The notes beneath the pieces were generated by a model that saw only the letters and a list, made by a program, of their open reading frames with translations, did not search any database and was not told where the DNA came from. Positions 47,701 through 59,700 of a DNA stretch of 64,000 nt are shown here, piece by piece (the stretch's first letter is position 1; every line of letters begins with the position of its first letter). Source of the stretch: Rugalucina vietnamica (Eukaryota; Mollusca; Bivalvia; Lucinida; Lucinidae); contig OZ024870.1 of the NCBI GenBank assembly GCA_964017185.1, forward strand, positions 24,389,621-24,453,620. The letters are read 5' to 3'. The position numbers were made by a program, and so were the translations under genes.

Positions 47701-50700
47701 GATGTTATAGTATCACCAAATTCCTCAATGTTATCGCAATCATCAATTCAACAATGTTCACACAATTTGTCCATTGTCTATTCTACGGCTGTTTATCAAA
47801 GTTCAGCTGAGAGCAGTTCCTGAAACAAATATATATATATTAAGTACAATGAAGAAAAATGCAAAGAAATAATGAATATTGTCACATATAGGAGAGAAGA
47901 TTGCTCATAATCTAAGCTACAAAATTATATTTGATTGATTTGTACATAGTTTCAACTTATGTTGTACATCCATGTTTAAACTGAGGTCATATTATAGTCA
48001 AGCTATACTCAGTTTCTTCCTCTCCCAGGCCAGCCACCAAGACATGTATGTAGTGCACATTTCTGTCACCATTAACTGACAACTGCTCTTCTGAACTAGG
48101 GAAGGAGGAAAAGTGGACAAATTTCAACCACTTGTCCACTTGCTAACAAATTAAAACCAGCTACCAACCAACCTACCACTCCCCACCAATATTTCAAAGG
48201 TTGTATCTATTTAAATGAATCAAGTAGTCAGTCCTAGTACTAGTGTGAACAATCTTTACTACTCAGTCTGCACTATCTGTATTTCAATAATTATAAGTAA
48301 TATGTATTTTCAAACCAATAACTTGGTAAATAGTTATCATAACTCAATCGTTATCAACCACTCAGGCTAATTTCATATTGTTAACAAGTACTCAGAGTCC
48401 ATCATTTCTCCAGAAACCAGTCTAAAAGAAATAAGTGATAAGATGCTAGTGTACAGTAATGAGCATAAGATATTGTAGCTTAGAAAATGAACACACCTAG
48501 ATATGACAATTAAGGCTAATAGGAAACATGCATGATTAAATTGCAATTTTATTTGCCTGATCTGAAGACTTTTTGTATACAAGGTCATTGACTGAGTGTT
48601 CAAATTATATTCAGAAAACTGACAAATAATTATGCAATTAAAACTATGCATTTCCTTCATCTCTGTTTTTTACATCTGCCAGTCCAAAGGAAATAGTTTC
48701 AACATGTCCACATGTCCAAATGCTTTCCTGACCTGGCAGGTGATAAAAAACAGCAGAAAAATTAATGTGATCTCCACATTAGAGTTTATGTAATTTCACG
48801 CGTTTCACAAATCCCGCAATCTTGTCCTTACAAAGCTCTGCATAAATGAACTGTCATTTTTTAAACAAAATGACATCAAAATGAACAAAATTATGCTCAT
48901 TTTCATATGCCATTATTAGCTTTTTGTCACGCTGAAATATTCAAACTAAATGTTGATATGTCCTGTGAATGTCTGAATGGGGGAGCATGATGGCATAGTG
49001 GTAGAGAATTGGACTCCACATCGATAGATCCTGGGTTTGATCCCCACATGAGGCACCATGTTGTGTCCTTGAGCAAGGCAAGTTAACTCCCTGAGTACAT
49101 GTACTGCTTAATGGTTCTGTCTTGACACGACTGAAAGATTGTTAACTAGGACGTTAAACCTCAATGCAAACAAACAATGTCTGCATGAGTGCACATATCT
49201 TGTACACATTCATATCAAATTCTGTGACAGAAGCTGATATAGATGTATCTGATCAATGACACTTGTGCTGTTATGTTTGCTTATTTTCCTAGTCAACAGC
49301 TATGATCATGTCAGGATGTTGTCTCTATCTAATGACAGCATGAATCTTTGCTGTGTCTTCAAATCTTCCTATCAGTATGTAATTGTGAACCTGAAATAAA
49401 CAAAATATACAAGCATTGTAAACCATTAGAAAGAGAAACCCTAAAAACATGAAAAGAATGTTCTTGAAGCTGTAGGAGGAGTATGCACAATTGATCATTA
49501 TTTAATATTGTTATGGTCCTAAATTGGCTAAGTTTGAACTAATGTAAATTTGTCAAAAACATTTATTTCAGCATAACAATTCTTCATGCACATTTGCAAA
49601 ATTTCAAAGCTGTAGGAGGAGTTAATTTCACAAAATAAGCACTACTGATCATTATTTGATATGCGTAATGGTCTTAAATTGGCTTTAAAGTTTAAAAAAG
49701 TGTAATATTTCAAAAATATTTGCTGCGTTACAAGTGCTGTAAATTTGTCATTTTTTTTTCAACACGATAATTCTTCATGCACATTTGCAATTTGTCTGTA
49801 ACATGTCTGTTAAATACTGAAAAGAAATACTAAAAGCCCTAGGAGGAGTTGATTTCACAACGTATGTACTACAACCGTAATTATTCAGCAAAGTTGACAA
49901 AATGTTGACGGAATACGCATGGAATGCTAAATTTAAAAAGCTGTAAATTTGTCAAAAATAGAATTTTCAGCATAAAAATTCTTCATGCACATCTGCAATA
50001 CATCTGGAACAAATCTGCAAAGAATTAAAAATAAATAATGAAAGCTGTAGGCGGAGTTGATTTCACACAGTATGTACTACCAACCATTATTGAATATAAG
50101 GAATTATAAAAAATTAGCTAAGTTAAAAATGCTGTAAATTTGTCAAAAACAAATTTTTCAGCATAAAAATTCTAAATGCACATCTGCAATACATCTGGAA
50201 CATATCTGCAAAGAATTAAAAATAAATAATGAAAGCTGTAGGAGAAGTTGATTTCACAAAGTATGCACTACCAACCATTATTGAATATAAGGAATTATTG
50301 AAAACTTGCTAAGTTAAAAATGCTGTAAATTTGTCAAAAATAAATTTTTCAGCATAAAAATTCTCCATGCACATCTGCAATACATCTGGAACAAATCCAC
50401 AAAGAATTAAAAATAAATAATGAAAGCTGTAGGAGGAGTTGATTTCACAAAGTATGCACTACCAACCATTATTGAATATAAGGAATTATTGAAAATTTGC
50501 TAAGTTAAAAATGCTGTAAATTTGCCAAAAACGATATTTTTCAGCATGATAATTGTTCATGCACATCTGTAATATATCTGAAACATATCAGCAAAATATC
50601 AAAAGGAAACATTGAAATAGGAGTTGATTTCACAAACTATGCACTACCAACCATTATTGTATATAAGCAATGGTCAAAAAATGGCTATGTTAAAAAATGC

Positions 50701-53700
50701 TGTAAATTTGTCAAAAATTATTTTTTCATCATTATAATTCTTCATGCACATCTTCAATATGTGTGGAGCATGTCTGCAAAGTATTGAAAAGAAATATTGA
50801 AAGCCCTAGGAGAAGTTGATTTTACAAACTATGAACTACCAACCATTATTGTATATAAGCAATGGTCGAAAAATGGCAAAGTTAAAAAATGCTGTAAATT
50901 TGTCAAAAATTATTTTGTCAGCATTATAATTCCACATGCACATCTTCAATATGTCTGTAACATGTCTGCAAAGTACTGAAAAGAAATACTGAAAGCCCTA
51001 GGAGGAGTTGATTTCACAAAGTATGCACTACCAACCATTATTGAATATAAGGAATTATTGAAAATTTGCTAAGTTAAAAATGCTGTAAATTTCTCAAAAA
51101 CGATTTTTTTCAGCATGATAATTGTTCATGCACATCTGCAATATATCTGAAACATATCGGCAAAATATCAAAAGGAAACATTGAAATCTGTAAGAGAAGT
51201 TGATTTCACAAAGTATGTACTTGCAGTACTATGGCAAACACATTATATGAAGACTTAAAAAGTCCCATAACTCTTGCAATACTGACCCTTTGGTCCCTAA
51301 ATTCATACCACACATGTATTGTCTGATGGTGCAAGTGTGGTGAAAATTTGAAAAGAATCAGGCAAAAGCTACTCAAGTTATTCATCAAAGTTGTCAAAAT
51401 GTTGACGGAATGACGGAATGACGGAATTACGGAATGACGGACAGGCTGAAAACAGTATACCCCCCTAAAACTTCGTTTTGCGGGGGGTATAATTAATTTT
51501 TCAGTATTATAATTCTTCATGCACATCTTCAATATGAGTGGAACATGTCTGCAAAGTATTGAAAAGAAATAGTGAAAGCCCTTGGATGAGTTGATTTCAC
51601 AAAGTAAGCACTACCAACCATTATTGTATATAAGCAATGGTCAAAAATGACTATGTTGAAAAATGCTGTAAATTTGTCAAAACTTTTTTTTTCATCATTA
51701 TAATTATTCATGCACATCTTCAATATGAGTGAAACATGTCTGCAAAGTATTGAAAAGAAATACTGAAAGCCCTAGGAGAAGTTGATTTCACAAAATATGC
51801 ACTACAAACCATTATTGTATAAGCAATGGTAAAAAAATGGCTATGTTAAAAATTGCTGTAAATTTGTCAAAAATTATTTTTTCAGCATTATAATTCTTTG
51901 TGCACATCTTCAATATGTGTGGAACATATCTGCAAAGTATTGAAAAGAAATACCTAAAGCCCTAGGAGGAGTTGATTTCACAAACTATGCACTACCAATC
52001 ATTATTGTATATAAGCAATGGTCAAAAAATGGCTATGTTGAAAAATGTTGTAAATTTGTCAAAAATTATTTTTTCATCATTATAATTCTTCATGCACATC
52101 TTCAATATGTGTGGAACATGTCTGCAAAGTATTGAAAAGAAATACTGAAAGCCCTAGGAGGAGTTGATTTCACAAACTATGCACCACCAACCATTGTTGA
52201 ATATGGTAATTATTGAAAATTGGCTAAGTTCAAAATGCTGTAAATTTGTCAAAATTCATTTCTTCTGCATAATACTTCTTCATGCATATCTTCAATATCT
52301 CTGGCACATATCTGCAAAGTATCAAAAGAGAATATTGAAAGCTGTAGGAGGAGTTGATTTCACAAAGTATGCACTATTAGCACTATGGCAAACATTCTAT
52401 GTATAGGTTTAAAAAGTCCCATAACTCTTGCAAAACTGACCCTTTGGCCCCTAAATTCATATAACACATGTGTTGTCTAATGGTGCAGGTGTGTTGAAAA
52501 TTTGAAGAACATCGGGCAAATACTACTTAAGTTATTCAGCAAAGATGTCAAAATGTTGACGGAATGACGGAATGACGGAATGACGGAATCACGGAATGAC
52601 GGAATCACGGAATGACGGACAGGCTGAAAACAGTATACCCCCCCTAAAACTTCGTTTTGCGGGGGGTATAACTAACTATGTGGTTTCCGAACAGGTCTGA
52701 CAATATCTGATCTGTACAGTTATAGAAAACTGCTAGAAGCTTGAAATTTTGGGTTATAGTAATGGAGGCATTGTACTATCCGTGTGGCACTGATCAGCTT
52801 CACGGTTACTGCGAAGCTGATCTGCGCTTTTATTTTCGCATATGGAAAAGGATGGTATTCTCACGATGTGGCCCAAATTTGTGAGTGAAGATATGCCAGT
52901 TCAGATGCTAAAAACAAGTAGCCCAAGGGCAACGATTGCTCACCTGAGAGTTCAAGAAATACAGTCACTGGACTAAAGAAAAGTAGTTAAAATTTGGCTT
53001 TAATTGGCCAAGCGGTTTAAGAGAAGAAGATCTTTGAAAAGTGTGTATGGACAACGGACCGGCCAAGGTCAAGAGATGACCTTGACCCAAATTAATCATA
53101 TACCTTCATCTTATCCATTAGTTGTTTTCATCTACCACTTTTCAGGTTTTAGGCTGCAATAGTTTTCAAAAAATCCATAGTTTTCACTTTTTCCCATGTA
53201 AAAGCCAATGTTTCCAAACTTGACCTTGCCGTAAAATAGGTCATGCCATCGCAGAGCCATGATTTATATACACATTGTAGTACTTGAGTCATAGATGCTT
53301 CATGCCAAGTTTCATTGAAATCGGTCCACCGGTTCCAGAGAAGAAGATTTTTGAAGGGTTTTTACCATATATGGGCATGGTGGCCATCTTGGTCCTGTAT
53401 CCTGGATTATAATTAAGGATTGAAATTCAGATTTTAGCTTTCACTGGATGATGAAAAACATTAGGCTGTTTTAATGTCTGTGAAGCCCGAAGGGCTTCTC
53501 GGAGACATTAAAACAGCTAATGTTTTTCATCATCCAGTGAAAGCTAAAATCTGAATTGCAATACTTATATTTACATTTTATATTATCAATCATGTATCAG
53601 ATTTTTAATTGCGCATATCACCGTTGATTTTCTTGTTATTTAACATCAAATCCGACTTAACGCAATTTTGGAACAGCCAAAACGTCAAATTTTTGCGCCT

Positions 53701-56700
53701 AACGTCATGGCGATACGCGACCAACGTCACAACAACAAGAGTAAACAAACAACGTCACTGGGCGGCTTTTGACGTCGCCTCGCCCATAGGCGTGGCCTCT
53801 AGATCACGTGACATAATGTTTTTCATTGGGAAATGAAGAACATCAAGAAAAATACTTTCATCTAGGGCGATTGCAATAAAAATGTAAATATTAATATATA
53901 CATTGGTTCCAACTTCCTACAGATGCTTCATATAAAATTTGGCTTTGATTAGCCAAGCTGTTTCAGAGAAGAAGATCTTTGAAAAGTGTGTATGGACAAC
54001 AGACCGGCCAAGGTCAAGAGATGACCTTGACCTAAATTAATCACATACCTTCATCTAATCCATTAGTTGTGTGCATCTACCACTTTTCAGGTCTCAGGCT
54101 GCAATAGTTTTCATAAAATCCATAGTTTTCAATTTTTCCCATGTAAAAGCCAATGTTTCCAAAATTGACCTTGCAATAAAATAGGTCAAGGTCACCCCAG
54201 GGTCATGATTTATATATGCATTGTAGTACTTGAGTCATAGATGCTTCATGCCAAGTTTCGTTGAAATCGGTTGACTGGTTCCAGAGAAGAAGATTGTTGA
54301 AGGGTTTTTACCATATATGCGCATGGCGGCCATCTTGGTCTTGTATCCTGCATTATCTATATATACATTGGTTCCCACTTCCTACAGATACTAGGACTAG
54401 TCAACAAACATTTACGTAAAAACAAAACTCAAATATTTCAAGCGAAATGGCAGAAATTGCAATTTTCCGCTTTTCGCCTTATAAGTCAATGGAAACTTTA
54501 AGTTGCCATAGCAACCAAAGTAGTGGGACAAGGACAATAAAAAACACAAACTTTGTAGAGGCTAATATCATAAGCATGTATGCAAAGTTTCAGCTTCATC
54601 CGTCTTATAGCTTCTGAGAAGAAGATTTTTTTTTTTTTTTTTTTCGAAAATTTACCCTTTACGTTGCTATAGCAACCAAACGAATAAAGCGATTTTGACA
54701 AAAGTTGCCTAAAATAGGGAGGACTACTCTATAAACATTTATGTAAAAACAAAATTTCAATATCCTCAATGAAACGGCAGAAATTGCAAATTTCCACTTT
54801 TTGCCTTATAAGTCAATGGAAACTTCAAGTTACCATAGCAACCAAAGTAGCTGGACAAAGACAATAAAAAACACAAACTTTGTACAGACTAATGTCATAA
54901 GCATGTATGCTAAATTTCAGCTTAATCACGCATATGGCTTCTGAAGAAGATTTTTGAATATTTTTTTCGAAAATTTCCCCTTTATGTTGCTATAGCAACA
55001 CCAGAGGACCAATGGTCCTGTAAACGCTCACCTGAGATCTGCTTCATATACCAATAAACATATTTGAATATTATGGTATTTAACCCCAGTGCAGGGGCAG
55101 ATGAAGCCCTTGGGCCATTTTCTGTTTTCAGAATAATCAATATTCTGTCCATTTGCCAATTTCCTGCTGATTTTCCCCTTCAAATAACATTTTAAAAGCA
55201 GATGAGCCCCTGGGGTCCATTTTTTTTTTTTCAGAATCATTAAATTTCAGTCCTACTGCCCATTTCCTGCAAGACTTTCACTTAAAATGACATTTTAAAA
55301 GTTTTCCCCATTCAAATGCATTGACGACCTATGTTGACCTTGCCATAAAATAGGTCAAGGTCACCACAGGGTCATGTTTTATATATACATTGTAGTACTT
55401 GAGTCATCCATACTTCATGCAAAGTTTCGTTGAAATCTGTTCACCAGTTCTGGAGAAGAAGATATTTTAAGGATTTTTACCATATATGGCCATGGTGGCC
55501 ATCTTGGTCATGTGACCTGGATTATTTATATATACATTGGTTCCCACTTCCTATAGATGCATCATATAAAATTTGGCTTTGATTGGCCAAGTGGTTTCAG
55601 AGAAAAAAATCTTTGAAAAGTGTGTATAGACAACAGACCGGCCAAGGTCAAGAGATGACCTTGACCTAAATCAATCATATACCTTCATCTAATCCATTAG
55701 TTGTTTGCATCTACCACTTTTCAGATCTCAGGCTGCAACAGTTTTCAAAAAATAGCTAATTTCCACTTTTCCCATTACAAGTCTATGGAAACTGAAAGTT
55801 ACCATAGCAACCAGAATTCTTATCCGACTGGAATAAAAAACACAAGTTATGTAGAGGCTACTGTCAGGAACATGTATACAAAGTACAGGATTCATCCACT
55901 TGACAGTTTCTGAGGAGAAGATTTTTGAATGTTTTTTCAAAATTTTGCCCTTTATGGGGCCCCAGCAACCAATCAAAATAAAGGATTAGGAAAAAACTCG
56001 CAAGAAACGTCAAACACTACTCAATAAACATTTCTGCAAAAACAAAATTCAAATGTCTGCAATTTTAGCGGAAAAATAGCCGATTTCCACTTTTCCCATT
56101 ATAAGTCTATGGAAACTTTAAGTTGCCATAGCAACCAGAGTTCTTATCCGCCTGGAATAAAAAACACAAATTATGTAGAGGCCACTGTTAGGAACATGTA
56201 TACAAAGTATAGGCTTCATCCCCTTAACAGTTTCTGAGAAGAAGATTTTTGAATGTTTTTCGAAATTTTGCCCTATATGGGGCCCCTGCAACCAATCAAA
56301 ATGAAGGATTAGGACAAAAGTCACATGAAACGTAGAGGACTACTCAATAATCATTTCTGCAAAAACAAAATTCAAATATCTCCAACAAGACAGCAAAAAC
56401 TGGCAATTTTCACTTATTTCCATTGTAAGTCTATGGGAAGCATTAGTTGCCATAGCAACCAGAGTCCTTATCCGATCAAAACAAAAAACACAATTATTCT
56501 TTCCCCCTACCTGTAGATGGTGTATGTGTAATATGAGAACAATCGGCCCAGTGGTTTCAGAGAAGAAGATCTTTGAAATTGTGGACGACGGACGACGGAC
56601 GGACGGACGGTCGGACGGACGGTCGGACGCCGGAGCATGGGTATACTATAAGCTCACCTATGAGCCTTCGGCTCAGGTGAGCTAAAAATGCTATAGCAAC

Positions 56701-59700
56701 AAAACGAATAAAGTGATTTTTACAAAAGTTGCCTTAAACATGAAGGACTACTCAATAAACATTTATGTAAAAACAAAATTCAAATATCCCCAGCCTGACA
56801 ACGGAAAATGCCAATTTCCACTTTTTCTCCATACAAGTCAATGGAAACTTCAAGTTGCCATAGCAACCAGAGTTCTTATCCGATCAAGATAAAAAACACA
56901 AACTTACGTGTTCCCCCTACCCATGGATGCTCCACATAAAATTTGGCTTTGATCGGCCAAGCGGTTTCAGAGAAGAAGATCTTTGAAAATGTGAACGGAC
57001 GCACGCACGGATGGACGCCAGCTCGACTACCATACTATAAGCTCCCCATGAGCCTTCGGCTCAGGTGAGCTAATGAATACTGCTGATCGTTAGAATCGTT
57101 TGGAGTGGAAGGAAGACTTGTATCAAACAAACTCAACACTGGCTAGAGGATAATTGATTATAAAATGGATATGAATGATTACAATGATGATGATAATAAT
57201 AATGGTGGTGGTGGTGATAATGATGATGATGATAAATAAACCATTTATGAGGGGTTCAAGCCACTAGTTCAACACACACTTGATTGTTAAGGCCTAGAAG
57301 ACTGAGGCTTCAGCTTACAGGAAAAGATATTGTACTGTATATGCATGATGGCACAGCACTGCATCTTTGTCCAAACTTTCATCATGATTTGGCCTAGAAA
57401 AAAATCTTTATGAAAAAAGTATTGTGTGGACCCATTAAGCACAACTATAGGTTGTTTTAATCTTTAAAATGCTTTTTAAACACCATGACGTAAAGCATAC
57501 CCAAAGACAAAAGTGAATATATCAAGCAAGAACATGTTGAAAGCTTTATAAAAGTCATAACAAAATGTTGTTACAAAAGTGCAAAGTTCTTACCGGGATT
57601 AAATCTTTTCTCCTGTTTGCTATAGAATTCAGAAAATGATGAAAATACACATGGCACAATTGGTATCTGAAAATAAATGGACAGTTTTTTAATGATTAAT
57701 CTGTAATCAGAAGGTAGTGATGCAGCAAGGGCTACAAAATTTTGAATGCAGCAACCATAAAATTTTATTGCCTAAAGGTTAACATCACACCAAAAGCTAT
57801 TGCCAAACAGAGATGGTCCCTTGGTTTAAAATCTCATTTGAAAAAGTGGGGAATAAAATATAAAGGTCTGATCCTTTGGAAGCAGTAAACATTCAAAGGG
57901 AGATAGAATGGACTATATTGCGCAATTTCGGGTAATGAACCCTCATCAGTAGCCCTTTAAAAACCGGCAACAAAAGCCAGACTATTGTACTGTAATTTCG
58001 AAAATTTACACGAGAAGTCTAAATCAAAGACACATTCCTAAACCTGAAATCAAATCTACAATCCCATATTTGAAAGGTAAGTGGCTTAACCATTACACCA
58101 TGCAAGCTGACTATGATTAATACTCTTACTTGGGCTTGCACAGCAAGATGAAAGGCTCCTTTCTTGAAAGGCATTAAACCACCCTCATGATTTCTCGTTC
58201 CTTCAGGAAACACCCATAATTTCAACTGAAAATGATTGCAACAAAGCAGTAAAAAGTTGAGTATATAAATGTTTCTGACAAGCAACTGCATGAAAATGTG
58301 TTGCTACAGTAACTGTATAACAGTTCTTAATACCATTTGTTGGTATTTAGGCTCTATGTCTCGGTCAACAATTTTTCATCATGTGGGGACAGAGCCAACG
58401 CTTCACGGGTTTAACCAGTACTGTAGGGAGTTAATGTGTCTTGCTCAAGGACACAACACTGTGCGGCCTGATCGAATCCAGGACCTCTCCATTCCAAGTC
58501 TGATACTCTACCACTACACCATTGTGCTCCCTACAGCAGACATACATACCATAATGCTAAGCTGATCAGCGTCTTTGTTCTCACTATACGGATAATTCAA
58601 TTCTTCTACTTTTCAAATCCAAAATTTCCAGCCTCTAGCCATCTTCTGTACAGGCCGGTTTGCGTCGGACCTGTTCGGGAACCACATTGTTGGTTTTCCC
58701 ATGTGGTGGCTCATTTTATGTTAACAGATCAGGCTGCTCCTGTGAGCAAATTATAGGGTCCACTTAAGATGTTTTTAAAAATAAAGTTAAAGAAATGCTA
58801 TTTGCATCTATGCCTGCTAACTATTAGAATTTGTCTAAATGCAGGCATGTATTTCTTGTACAGTTTGTAGTTTTTCCTGAAATGTGTCGTTTTATATTAC
58901 TCACTCTTTCGTCTTTCACTCTTTTCACTGTAGATTTCATGGTGTCTAGAGCACTTTTTGTATTAATTCTGTCTATGAACACTGTACCACTCAGGATGGC
59001 GGCTAACCCAAATGGACCTGCATACATCAACTCCTTCTTTATTAATGCTACACATCTCGATGGCCATATTTGGAACATCCCTATAAGAAAAAAAAAAAAT
59101 CTTCAAACTAATAACAGGACATGATTTAGTTTTATTTTTATCTTTTTGTTGTTTGTTTTGGTTGAGTCTCAAAAAGAAATTTCGAGCTGGGTACTTGTTA
59201 GATCAGCATCAGTGAACAAAATTCATGTTTGTTATCATTTGAGCCTGTGCATGAGAAAACCAACAATTTGGGTTCCTACCAGGTCCGACACAAACCGGGC
59301 TGTACAGTCACAGAAGATGACTAGAGGCTGGAAACTTTGGATTTAGAAAGTAGAGGCATTGTACTATCAGTGTTGCGAAAACAAAGGTGCTACTGCGAAG
59401 CTAATCTGCGCCTTTGTTTTCGCCTACGCAGATTGTTGGTTTTCCCATGCGGCGGCTCATTTGTGTATACAGAAAGACAAGGAGAGAAACTATGCACTAC
59501 AATTTTCATATAATTTGGAAAACTTTACAGAACTAGAATTTGTTTTCTATGTGAAAACTGATGTCTCCCCCCTTTCTACGTGCATGTCCAAAATATGCAA
59601 GCAAGAGTTATAGTTCTTGTGCATCACATATCCTGTCATTTTGTTTTATAAGTGTACCAAGTTTCATTGAAATATCTCTTACGGTTTTAGTTATAGATGG

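Larger units (their letters stand above)
38060..49430 (-). mobile_element. Approximate extent of the autonomous Helentron (ends not resolved)
   Basis: Bounded by a family B element on the left (ends about 38058) and the family F tandem array on the right (begins about 49437). Neither the 5' end nor the 3' hairpin of the autonomous element was found. The right part also contains a SINE (48982-49175), and the left part has a SINE-like piece (38122-38250), so the true limits are narrower. Confidence 0.4.
52919..57072 (+). mobile_element. Tandem-core family B relative, interrupted twice
   Basis: The 5' end GTAGCCCAAGGGCAACGATT differs from other B copies but is followed by GCTCACCTGAG. The core mixes B units with roughly 200-bp units carrying TTGCYATAGCAACC. 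It is interrupted at about 53411-53893 and 55000-56688, and ends with the hairpin CTCAGGTGAGCTAATG. Confidence 0.75.
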
